Assembly: GCA_011049955.1 (NCBI GenBank) | Contig: DRGV01000057.1 | Location: 1-27,923 of the forward strand | DNA from: a bacterium | Lineage (GTDB): Bacteria; UBP18; UBA7526 | DNA length: 27,923 nucleotides | Reading direction: 5' to 3' | Made by a program: the position numbers and the translations under genes | In this document: positions 14,935-22,448 of the stretch, piece after piece | Numbering within the stretch: the stretch's first letter is position 1 | How the letters are laid out: each line of letters opens with the position of its first letter | The notes under the pieces: model-generated | Database searches by the model: none | What the model was told of the DNA's origin: nothing | What the model saw: the letters and a program-made list of their open reading frames with translations, nothing else

Positions 14935-16470
14935 ATGAGAAAGAATAAGAGACCAATTCTTACCCTTATTTCTCTTTATGGGATTGAGAATCGGGGAGTG
15001 AGGTATATCTCTTCTTTTCTAAAAAAGCATGGCTTTCCCGTAAATATCATCTTTTTCAAGCAGTGGGTCAATAATGCCATTAGACCTCCTTCCCAACGGG
15101 AAATGAAATTGCTTATGGATCTTCTCTCTGATTTGGAAAGTTCACTCATTGGGATTGGCCTGGGAACCCCCTATCTCCGGATGGCCGCTCAGCTCACTAA
15201 AGAGATTAAAAAAAGATTCAAGACCCCGATAATCTGGGGAGGGATTCATCCCACCATCTCTCCAGAGGATGGTATAGAGACCGCCGATATGGTCTGTGCC
15301 GGGGAAGGGGAGGAACCACTCCTGGATTTAATGAGGACCTTAGAACGAGGAGAGAGCCCGGAAAGAATCCCCAATCTGTGGATCAAGGTAGATGGCGAGA
15401 TGCGAAAGAATCCTCTTCGCCCCCTAATAGAGGATTTAGACCGCCTGCCCTTCCCGGATTACGGAGGAAGTGATAAATACTTCATTGAGGGTAGTAGGCT
15501 CAAGCAATATGACCCGCTTCTATCGGATTCTGAGTATCGCATCTATCCCACCCGGGGCTGTCCCTTTAACTGCAAGTATTGTAATAACAATATTCTCCGA
15601 AAAATCTATCAGGGGAAGGGAAGATACTATCGTTTCCGCTCACCGGAGAATGTAATCGCTGAATTGGAATATGCCCGGGATTATTTTAAGAATCTTCACC
15701 GAATAAAGTTTGATGGGGATACCTTCTTCTTTCCTGAGGAGTGGATAGCCCGTTTTTCTTCTCTCTATAAAAAAAGGATTAGGATTCCCTTTGAGATTCT
15801 TCTCCATCCGGATCTTGCTAATCGGCAGACCCTCTCCCAATTGAGGAAGGCAGGCCTGGTTAAGGTTCAGGTGGGCCTGCAATCCGGCTCTAAGAAGGAA
15901 CTAAAGGAAGTTTATGGCCGGGATACCCCTAACCAGCAGATTCTGAACTTTGCTCATCTCGCCAAGGATTTGGGGATAGAAGTGGTCTATGACCTTATCT
16001 GGGATAACCCCCTTTCCACCCGGAAGGATAAAAAAGAGATGCTGAATATGCTACTCCAAATTCCCCGACCCTTTAAAATCTATATGTACTCCTTGACCCA
16101 TTTTCCCAAAACGGCTCTGACCAATGAACTCCTAAATTCGGGAAGGATAAAACCGGAAGAAGTGGAAGGGAGGGCCACCAAGTCCTTCCGCCAGTTCCGT
16201 CTCAGCCTCTGGTATCCCCGACCCAAAGAGGAGCTCTTCTGGATAAGCCTCTCTTCTCTTACTTCCAAGACCTTTATTCCCAAATTCTTTATCCGCTTTC
16301 TTTCCCGCCGCCCGTTACTAAAAAGAAAGCCCGCCCCTTTAAAGTGGCTGGCCTTTGCCTGCGATTTTCTGAAGGCCTCAGGCATGGCAATAGAGATGCT
16401 CTTCCAGGGAGAATTAAACTCCATCAAACTCAAACAATACGGCAGCCTGAAGAAACTCATCTCCCAATAA
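14935..16470 (+). CDS. B12-binding domain radical SAM protein with C-terminal extension
   Basis: A 511-residue protein of a distinct B12-radical SAM subfamily. The N-terminus (ILTLISLYGIENRGVRYISSFLKKHGFPVNIIFFK) replaces the usual NPP start with SLYGIENRG. IIWGGIHPTISPEDG and CAGEGEEPLLDL complete the B12-binding domain. The cluster motif is Cys209, Cys213 and Cys216 in TRGCPFNCKYCNNN, and FDGDTFFFPEEW, VGLQSGSKKELKEVYGRDTPNQQIL and DLIWDNPLSTRKDK follow. The last 110 residues, with FIRFLSRRPLL and ending LKKLISQ, are shared with the minus-strand protein at 18453-19982, so the two are paralogues. The reaction is unknown. Confidence 0.85.
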   Translation: MRKNKRPILTLISLYGIENRGVRYISSFLKKHGFPVNIIFFKQWVNNAIRPPSQREMKLLMDLLSDLESSLIGIGLGTPYLRMAAQLTKEIKKRFKTPIIWGGIHPTISPEDGIETADMVCAGEGEEPLLDLMRTLERGESPERIPNLWIKVDGEMRKNPLRPLIEDLDRLPFPDYGGSDKYFIEGSRLKQYDPLLSDSEYRIYPTRGCPFNCKYCNNNILRKIYQGKGRYYRFRSPENVIAELEYARDYFKNLHRIKFDGDTFFFPEEWIARFSSLYKKRIRIPFEILLHPDLANRQTLSQLRKAGLVKVQVGLQSGSKKELKEVYGRDTPNQQILNFAHLAKDLGIEVVYDLIWDNPLSTRKDKKEMLNMLLQIPRPFKIYMYSLTHFPKTALTNELLNSGRIKPEEVEGRATKSFRQFRLSLWYPRPKEELFWISLSSLTSKTFIPKFFIRFLSRRPLLKRKPAPLKWLAFACDFLKASGMAIEMLFQGELNSIKLKQYGSLKKLISQ

Positions 16471-16478
16471 AGAAAGTT

Positions 16479-17336
16479 ATGAATACTCTCAAGTATTTAA
16501 ACATAGAGAAGAATAATTTTAACCTTGATTTCGATCTATTTTCTCAAGTCTATAACCGTGTTCGGAAAGAGATTAGAAAAGATCTAAGAGTGGAAAGAAG
16601 ATTCAGAGATCTTAACTCCAGGCTTTATCTGTATGAATTATATTTCAACGTGGGTAAGACTTTTAATATCTTTTCTTCCCGGGGAAAGTGTTTGGGATTA
16701 GATATTGGCTGTGGTAAGGGACATCTAACCTCTATTCTCAATGAATTGGGAATTGAAACCATAGGCATTGATTTACTGGAACCAGAGGGAAATCAGGATT
16801 TTCCTAAAGATAAAGCGGAACTTAAAAGACTCTGGCAGAAACTCGGTTCCCAGTTCGCAACCAAATTCTTATTTGCTTCTGCGCGTCATCTGCCTTTCTG
16901 CAAAGGGAGTTTTGATTTTGTCATCTTTAATAGTAGTTTTGAGCATATCTGCAAGAGAGAAGAAGAATTTTCAGAACTGTTAAGAAAGGTTGGTTATATC
17001 CTAAAGCCCGGGGCGTTTATCTTTATCTTCCTCTTACCTAATAAATACTCATTCTTAGAATGGATATTGAAAAAACCCTATTTGAAAAGTAAATATTTCC
17101 CACATAAAAGGGCTTTTTCATATAAAGAACTGCGGAGAATAGTAGAGAAGGCTGATTACAAAATTGTCGAGGCGTACTTAAGCCATTTCTTTCCTTATAT
17201 GGTATCTAACATTAATCCCGTTTACTCGGTTTACAATTTTATTACACCGGGATTGTTACGATTAGAAAATATTCTCTTTAAAACTAAGATTAGAAAGTAC
17301 TTTACCTATTACACTCTGGTCCTAAAAGGTAGTTAA
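16479..17336 (+). CDS. Class I SAM-dependent methyltransferase
   Basis: A 285-residue protein. Motif I of the Rossmann methyltransferase fold is LDIGCGKG at residues 74-81, followed by the acidic strand end TIGIDLLEPEG and FDFVIFNSSFEHICKREEEFSELLRKVGYILKPGAFIFIF (motifs post-I to III). The N-terminal 70 residues are helical and charged. The C-terminal part (SFLEWILKKPYLKSKYFPHKR) resembles methyltransferases acting on lipids or glycans, but the acceptor is not recognised. The ATG at 16479 is chosen because the fold begins there; the frame runs back into the preceding gene. The DNA here looks richer in A and T than the genes before it. The next gene follows after 2 nt. Confidence 0.8.
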   Translation: MNTLKYLNIEKNNFNLDFDLFSQVYNRVRKEIRKDLRVERRFRDLNSRLYLYELYFNVGKTFNIFSSRGKCLGLDIGCGKGHLTSILNELGIETIGIDLLEPEGNQDFPKDKAELKRLWQKLGSQFATKFLFASARHLPFCKGSFDFVIFNSSFEHICKREEEFSELLRKVGYILKPGAFIFIFLLPNKYSFLEWILKKPYLKSKYFPHKRAFSYKELRRIVEKADYKIVEAYLSHFFPYMVSNINPVYSVYNFITPGLLRLENILFKTKIRKYFTYYTLVLKGS

Positions 17337-17338
17337 AA

Positions 17339-18436
17339 ATGGACTATAAATATTCCTTAAGATATTTTAAAGAAGGGTGGAAGAGCCGCCTTACTAATAA
17401 GCCCCTCTTCGTGACCTTTTTTATAACGGCACGTTGTAATATGAGATGCAAACATTGTTTCTACTGGAAAGAAATGGAAAAAGCTCGGAAATCTTCCGAG
17501 CTTTCCCTCTCCGAAATAGAGTTATTGAGTAAGAATATGCCCCCTTTTCCTCAACTGCTTATTATGGGCGGGGAACCCTTTTTAAGAGACGATCTGTATG
17601 ATATTATCAAATTATTCTATCATAATAACCATACCAGATTTTTTATCCTTCCCACCAATGGATACTTTAGCGATAGAGTCTATTCCCTCTGTGAGAAGAT
17701 TATTACCGAAATGTCTGATGCCTATCTCCTATTGCATCTCTCTATTGATGGAGTAGGAGAGGAACATGATAGAATTAGGGGCTTGAGGGGTTCTTTTGTC
17801 CGTCTGATGCAGACCTATGAAAAGGTTTCTCTTTTGGAGAAAGCCGATAACAATCTATATATTGAATTTTTGACTTGTTGCTCAAGTTTTAATAAATCTG
17901 CCATAGAAGAGATGTTACGTTATTTAAAAGAAAAATATGGGGTGGGAACATTGTGTTACAATCTGGTTAGGGCTCACCCCTTAGATAAAGAGGCCAAGGA
18001 TATCAGACCGGAAGATTATTTGGAGCTAATAAATATACTTCATAGGGATTATAAATTAAAAAGTATTTTTGAGAAGCTATACTATTTAAGAAGAAAGAGC
18101 GTTTCCTATTTGAATTACGAGAACCTGAAGAAAAAAAGGAAGTTTTTACCCTGCTTTGCTGGGAGATTAAATGTAGTAATAAGCGAGGAAGGAATAATTT
18201 ATCCCTGCGAATTACTCCCTATTCCTATGGGTGATTTAAGGAAGGAAAGATTCGATTTCAATAAAATCTGGAGTAGTGAGGAGACAGAGCGGGTAAGAGA
18301 TGAGGTGAGGAAATGTTCTATAAGATGTACTCATGAAACCAATGTCATAACTAATTCCACCTTTTCTCTCAAGGCTTATTTTTATCTATTCTACCTATTA
18401 TTGCGTAGCCGCCCTAAAAAATTTATCTCTCAGTGA
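17339..18436 (+). CDS. Radical SAM/SPASM-like protein
   Basis: A 365-residue radical SAM enzyme with CX3CX2C at Cys33, Cys37 and Cys40 (TARCNMRCKHC) and MGGEPFLRDD for SAM contact. HLSIDGVGEEHDRIRG is the usual barrel strand with the substrate-side Asp. The C-terminal part has CFAGRLNVVISEEGIIYPCELL and CSIRCTHE, an auxiliary-cluster region of SPASM/twitch type. It is similar in plan to the proteins at 4665 and 12463. AAAGG lies 8 nt before the ATG. A perfect 11-bp hairpin (17480-17504) lies in the coding sequence just after the cluster motif. It ends 16 nt before the stop codon of the convergent gene, with no terminator between them. Confidence 0.85.
   Translation: MDYKYSLRYFKEGWKSRLTNKPLFVTFFITARCNMRCKHCFYWKEMEKARKSSELSLSEIELLSKNMPPFPQLLIMGGEPFLRDDLYDIIKLFYHNNHTRFFILPTNGYFSDRVYSLCEKIITEMSDAYLLLHLSIDGVGEEHDRIRGLRGSFVRLMQTYEKVSLLEKADNNLYIEFLTCCSSFNKSAIEEMLRYLKEKYGVGTLCYNLVRAHPLDKEAKDIRPEDYLELINILHRDYKLKSIFEKLYYLRRKSVSYLNYENLKKKRKFLPCFAGRLNVVISEEGIIYPCELLPIPMGDLRKERFDFNKIWSSEETERVRDEVRKCSIRCTHETNVITNSTFSLKAYFYLFYLLLRSRPKKFISQ
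17480..17504. repeat. Perfect 11-bp intragenic hairpin
   Basis: AAAGCTCGGAA at 17480-17490 pairs exactly with TTCCGAGCTTT at 17494-17504 around the loop ATC. It encodes KARKSSELS between the radical SAM cysteine motif and the GGEP motif, where related proteins are about four residues shorter. No T run follows, so it is not a standard terminator. Confidence 0.6.
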
Positions 18437-18452
18437 AAAAGTTCTCCTTCTT

Positions 18453-19982
18453 TTATTGAGTAATCAGGGAACGGAGATTGGCCCACTCTTTGAATTTGAT
18501 CCAGGTCATTTCCCCTTTGATGATCTGAGCAAGGACCACACCTGCCATCTTTATCAGATTAGAGAATTGAGCAAAATAGACTAAACCTGAGGGATGAGAC
18601 ATTAGAAACTTCCTTCTTGATAGCCACCTGATAAATGATAGAGGAACAAAATTCTTGGATAAAAGCACGATCAGACTCAACCAGAATCTGTCCTCTGGGG
18701 GTCGGGGATAGGATAGATCGACCCGCCACTGCCTGAGTACCTTCTGGTTATTGATCTCTACCTCATTCTCTGTGATCAGATTCTCTTTTAGCAGTCTTTC
18801 TGTCAGAGCGCTCCGGGGAAAATAGATCAAGGAGAATAAGTAGAGGTCATAGGGGCGGGGAATCCTTAGCAATAATTGAAATAGGTCACTTTTATCTCTG
18901 GTATTCGAAACAGGGTCATCAAAGAGCAGATGATAATGCACTGCTAAGTTTAGATTATGTATGGCTCTGGCCGCCCGGAGGACCTCTTGGTTGGTGGTGT
19001 TGCGATTATAGAGAGATTTATTAATTCTCTCCGTATTCTGGATTCCCAGATTTACTGTTTTCAGACCAGCCTCTTTTAATAGCCGTAGATTCTCTTCATT
19101 TATTGCCCGGGGGTCTAATAGGATCTCAAAGGGCAGTTTTATGAGTTGAGCATATTGCCTGGCAAATTCCCTCATCCAGTTCTTAGAGAAATTAAATACT
19201 TCATCATCGAACCTGATTCTCTTCAACCTTTTAAAAGTCTTCTTGGCCTGCCTCAATTCCTCTATTACATTATCTACGCTTCGAATCCGATAGTACCTTC
19301 CTTTTCCTTTAAAGACCTTCTCTAACTGACTATTACTACAGAAACTGCAGGGGCGGAAGGGACATCCTCGGGAGGCAGAGATGAAGAATTCTCTATAATG
19401 CCTTATCGGTTCTCCTTGCTTTACTTGGTGGCCCTTGATCAAATACTTATCTTGAGAGACATAATCCCGGAAGGGAAGGGCATCCAGGTCCTCTAACAAA
19501 GGTCGGATTTCATTCTTTTTAATCCCTCCTTTGGTCTTGAACCAAAAATTAGGGGTGGTAGTTATATCTTCCTTCTGGGAATAATGTCTCATAAGGTCTA
19601 ACATGGCTAATTCCGCCTCGCCAATAGAGACAATATCAGCATACTTTAGGCTCTCCTCCGGACAGACCGTGGCGTGCATTCCACCCCAGATAATGGGAAG
19701 GTTCAGTTCTCTTTTGAAAAGTGAGGTAATTTTACCGGCTATCTCATGATAAGCACTGGCGCGTACGCTGATTCCGATAATATCCGGATTTATTTTTTTG
19801 AGCAAGTCAACTAAACTTTTAAGTTCCTTTTTGGTAGGATAGACAATTTTATTATTAATGAGATCTTTAAAGTAGATCTCGGTTACCGGGTAGCCGTGAT
19901 TCCTGAGCAGGGCCGCGATAAGGCGCGGTCCATTATTCTCTATAACGTATAGAGAAATAAGGGCTAAGTGCTTCTTTTTCAT
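18453..19982 (-). CDS. B12-binding domain radical SAM protein with unusual CX4CX2C motif
   Basis: A 509-residue paralogue of the protein at 14935: LALISLYVIENNGPRLIAALL, IIWGGMHATVCPEES, GEAELAMLDL, FDDEVFNFSKNW and the C-terminal extension (FIRWLSRRKFL, ending LRSLITQ) all align. The cluster motif reads RGCPFRPCSFC, so Cys207, Cys212 and Cys215 form CX4CX2C, one residue longer than the standard CX3CX2C; the paralogue has CPFNCKYC. Either the cluster loop is slightly altered or the enzyme has changed chemistry. The start ATG overlaps the PP-loop gene stop as ATGA, so the two are co-translated. It converges on the main array. Confidence 0.8.
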   Translation of the reverse strand: MKKKHLALISLYVIENNGPRLIAALLRNHGYPVTEIYFKDLINNKIVYPTKKELKSLVDLLKKINPDIIGISVRASAYHEIAGKITSLFKRELNLPIIWGGMHATVCPEESLKYADIVSIGEAELAMLDLMRHYSQKEDITTTPNFWFKTKGGIKKNEIRPLLEDLDALPFRDYVSQDKYLIKGHQVKQGEPIRHYREFFISASRGCPFRPCSFCSNSQLEKVFKGKGRYYRIRSVDNVIEELRQAKKTFKRLKRIRFDDEVFNFSKNWMREFARQYAQLIKLPFEILLDPRAINEENLRLLKEAGLKTVNLGIQNTERINKSLYNRNTTNQEVLRAARAIHNLNLAVHYHLLFDDPVSNTRDKSDLFQLLLRIPRPYDLYLFSLIYFPRSALTERLLKENLITENEVEINNQKVLRQWRVDLSYPRPPEDRFWLSLIVLLSKNFVPLSFIRWLSRRKFLMSHPSGLVYFAQFSNLIKMAGVVLAQIIKGEMTWIKFKEWANLRSLITQ

Positions 19983-20752
19983 TGTTCTTTTAGCTTCCTT
20001 ATTAATTCGTCCAGGTTTTGTCCAGACTTTCGAAAATGTTCTGCGATATATTCATGAACTATGCCTTTCTTGCTATCGATATATTCTCTCATACTCTCAT
20101 TATCGTAATGGGGATGCCACTCAACAAAGATATCCGGCCAGGTTAGTAAAAAACCCAGGATACAGATAGGCTGTACTCCCAGGGTTCGGTGACTCACTCT
20201 TAACCCGGGCCAGATACTTTTTTTGCGAAGAAATTTCCTTTCCTGTTCTTTATCCATATTAAGATCGATGAGGGGATGGGAGTAGAGGATGCCATATTCA
20301 GAATATAGGTCTTGCAGCCCTTGGATTGCCGCGGGCTGGGCGTTAAAGCAGGCCTCCGCATCATGGGGACAACTGGCAATGGCCATATAGGGAATTCCTC
20401 TTTCTAAATTGTATATCGTCAAAGCAGTAGCGAATCCCAGATGGCAACCCAGACAACAGGACACCTGCCAGCCATATTTCTTACTATCCTTTAAAAAAGA
20501 ACGTAGCACAACTCTCCTGAATATCTCTTTGGTAGAAATAAAATGGTGTTCCACCCTATCCTTACCCAGTATCTTTTTGATATCGTTAACATGGCGAAGA
20601 CATAATCCGGGAAAGAGTTGACCACGACCATGAAGCATGGTCAATAGATGAATTTTCCCGCTACATTTCTCTCCCAATAGAATGGCTGTAGTAGTGGAAT
20701 CCAGTCCTCCCGAAAAAAGGAGGCTTGCATCTTTTTTTTTCTTTTTTGTCAT
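19979..20752 (-). CDS. PP-loop ATPase (adenine nucleotide alpha hydrolase-like)
   Basis: A 257-residue protein with the PP-loop motif SGGLDS at residues 14-19, which binds the pyrophosphate of ATP in enzymes that adenylate a substrate (QueC, tRNA thiolases, LarE, amidotransferases). Cysteines 99, 100 and 103 (CCLGC) and 128 and 135 (SCPHDAEAC) could bind a metal or Fe-S cluster, as in some sulfur-transfer members. It matches no single named family that I recognise. The ATG at 20752 is preferred over a TTG at 20776: the minus-strand promoter would start transcription near 20781, leaving almost no leader for the TTG, and AAGGAG lies just before the ATG, though only 3 nt away. It is followed by the B12-radical SAM gene with an ATGA overlap, which suggests a shared reaction sequence. 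Confidence 0.75.
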   Translation of the reverse strand: MTKKKKKDASLLFSGGLDSTTTAILLGEKCSGKIHLLTMLHGRGQLFPGLCLRHVNDIKKILGKDRVEHHFISTKEIFRRVVLRSFLKDSKKYGWQVSCCLGCHLGFATALTIYNLERGIPYMAIASCPHDAEACFNAQPAAIQGLQDLYSEYGILYSHPLIDLNMDKEQERKFLRKKSIWPGLRVSHRTLGVQPICILGFLLTWPDIFVEWHPHYDNESMREYIDSKKGIVHEYIAEHFRKSGQNLDELIRKLKEQ

Positions 20753-20787
20753 AATCTCCTTACCCTTAGCTTTCAAGTCACCACTTT

Positions 20788-20816
20788 ATTTTATCATATA
20801 GATCTATTTTTGGCAA
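20788..20816 (-). promoter_or_regulatory. Sigma-70-type promoter for the PP-loop/B12-radical SAM operon
   Basis: On the minus strand, TTGCCA (20816-20811) and TAAAAT (20793-20788) are separated by 17 nt; each differs from consensus at one position. The expected start point is near 20781, about 28 nt before the ATG at 20752. Confidence 0.6.
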
Positions 20817-20838
20817 ACCTTTTACCCAAGATTAGTTT

Positions 20839-20867
20839 TTGAACTTTTTATCTACATATGCTATACT
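20839..20867 (+). promoter_or_regulatory. Sigma-70-type promoter for the first YfhO-like gene
   Basis: TTGAAC at 20839-20844 and TATACT at 20862-20867 are separated by 17 nt. The gene's ATG at 20903 follows with AAAGG 7 nt upstream. With the minus-strand promoter it forms a compact divergent control region. Confidence 0.6.
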
Positions 20868-20902
20868 CTTAATTAACAGAAGAGATTATAAAAGGTTGAT
20901 AT

Positions 20903-22297
20903 ATGAAAAACATTTACTTACATATTACAATTTTCTCCCTCTTAGCTCTTCTCTTCCTGTCACCTGTCCTATCTCACATCAATTACTGGGGTATTCACGA
21001 TTGGGATTCCATTGCCGCGGTTACCGCTATAGGGCGGGATAGCATTCTGAAATATGGTCAGTGGCCGCTCTGGAATCCCTATGCGGGCGGAGGCCTACCG
21101 CTGATTGGCGACGTGGCCACTTTCTGCCTGTCTCCTTTATTTCCCTTAATTCTCTTATTTGGCCCGGTGGTGGGTATAAAATTAATAGCCTTAGCCGGTC
21201 TGATCATCGGTCTGGTGGGGATGTTCAAGCTTGCCCGCGAATGGGGGATTAAGACCACCGGAGCCTATTTGGCAGCCATAATCTTTATGTTCAGCAGCCA
21301 CTTCCCTCTAAGAATTGCTTCGGGGGCTATGGAGTATTACGGACAATTCTGGCTACCCTGGATTCTACTCTTTGCCAGCCGGGTGATAGAAAAACCCCAA
21401 AAGTGGGTAAGAAACAGCATCTTAACTGCCTTTTTCCTTGGGCTTGCCTTCTTCCAAAGCGCTTTCATATATTCCCTCTTTAACCTTCTCGTTCTATTAC
21501 TCTTCCTTTTAATTCGCTCTCTTCAATTGCGTCGGATTCATGGGCTACTGGGCTTGGGACTGATATTTCTTCTCTTCTTTTCTTTGGTCTCCATCCGGCT
21601 TCTACCCGTCTTGGAAACCAGTCGATCCGCCTGGCGAGTAGAAAGCCCTGAGGCTATGCAGGCGGAATCGTTGCTGGTTCTACCAGCAACCTTCTTAGAC
21701 CGTGACCAGGCCTTGCGCTCCCCGGCAAGGGAAGAGCGTCTCCGATCCCCGAATAGTGAGAACTGGGAGGAATATGGCTCTTATGTGGGTTGGCTTCCCA
21801 TTCTCTTAGCAGCTTTGGGACTGGCTACCTGGAAGAGAAAGCGACTGCTACTGGGCATATTACTGGTCTTCTTCTCCTTGCTCTATCTCGGCCATCTTTC
21901 CCCGATTAATTTTTGGGCCCTCCTTCATCGGTTATTCCTCTTTCGTTGGTTAAGGCTTCCTTCCCGCTCCTCCTATATCATCTCTCTCATCCTTGCCCTA
22001 TCAGCAGGCTATGGCCTGACAAGACTGGAATACTATTTCCAGTCTTGGAGATTAAAGGTGATCTTGCGAATTAGTTTACCCATTTTGATAATTATTTTTA
22101 TCTTCGTTGATTTAGTTATTATCAGTCGACCATTATTAAAGATAGCCTATATCACTCCCCTCCAGCCCGTCGAGGCCGGGGAGTTTGTCCAGCAGGCAAA
22201 ACCCGTCTGGATTCCGCTTCAGAGAATGGAATTGGGCAGTCATCTCTATATGAAATATCTTCAGAACCAGGGGGGAGATTGCTGCCACTTATACTGA
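20903..22297 (+). CDS. YfhO-type multi-spanning membrane protein, N-terminal part of a frameshifted gene
   Basis: This 464-residue open frame is the membrane part of a protein that continues in another frame to 23354. It has about 10 hydrophobic helices. After the first helix comes the outer loop NYWGIHDWDS with an Asp pair, and then GQWPLWNPYAGGGLP; acidic loop residues and a WNPY box are features of YfhO-family proteins, which are GT-C-fold proteins (B. subtilis YfhO helps glycosylate lipoteichoic acid). Alignment to the neighbour at 23375 holds up to MKYLQ. After a run of six G (22270-22275) the frame leaves homology and stops. Removing one G would restore a protein of about 816 residues. 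It may be a true broken gene or a sequencing error. Confidence 0.75.
   Translation: MKNIYLHITIFSLLALLFLSPVLSHINYWGIHDWDSIAAVTAIGRDSILKYGQWPLWNPYAGGGLPLIGDVATFCLSPLFPLILLFGPVVGIKLIALAGLIIGLVGMFKLAREWGIKTTGAYLAAIIFMFSSHFPLRIASGAMEYYGQFWLPWILLFASRVIEKPQKWVRNSILTAFFLGLAFFQSAFIYSLFNLLVLLLFLLIRSLQLRRIHGLLGLGLIFLLFFSLVSIRLLPVLETSRSAWRVESPEAMQAESLLVLPATFLDRDQALRSPAREERLRSPNSENWEEYGSYVGWLPILLAALGLATWKRKRLLLGILLVFFSLLYLGHLSPINFWALLHRLFLFRWLRLPSRSSYIISLILALSAGYGLTRLEYYFQSWRLKVILRISLPILIIIFIFVDLVIISRPLLKIAYITPLQPVEAGEFVQQAKPVWIPLQRMELGSHLYMKYLQNQGGDCCHLY
22020..22047. repeat. Perfect 11-bp intragenic hairpin
   Basis: CAAGACTGGAA at 22020-22030 pairs exactly with TTCCAGTCTTG at 22037-22047 around a 6-nt loop. 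It encodes TRLEYYFQSW. The paralogue at 23375 has the same length here but no palindrome, so substitutions rather than insertion made it, or gene conversion removed it. Confidence 0.55.
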
Positions 22298-22448
22298 TAT
22301 ATACTTCGGTCGAAGCGCTATTCCTCAGGAGTCTTCCCATTATCGGGGAGAATGGTATTTAGCCCAGTTTGGGAGTAAGGACTACTGCCGACTGAAAAAG
22401 TTTACCCCCAATGCCCTCTGGCTCGAGGTCTCTACAGAAAAGCCCAAT

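Noticed and set aside
18437..18452. Bidirectional terminator between the convergent genes
   Set aside because: Only 16 nt separate the stop codons, with no hairpin or T run.
22260..22300. Programmed ribosomal frameshift at the G run
   Set aside because: The paralogue has no such site and reads straight through, no stimulatory structure is evident after the run, and a +1 shift on this run is not an established signal. An indel or phase variation is more likely.
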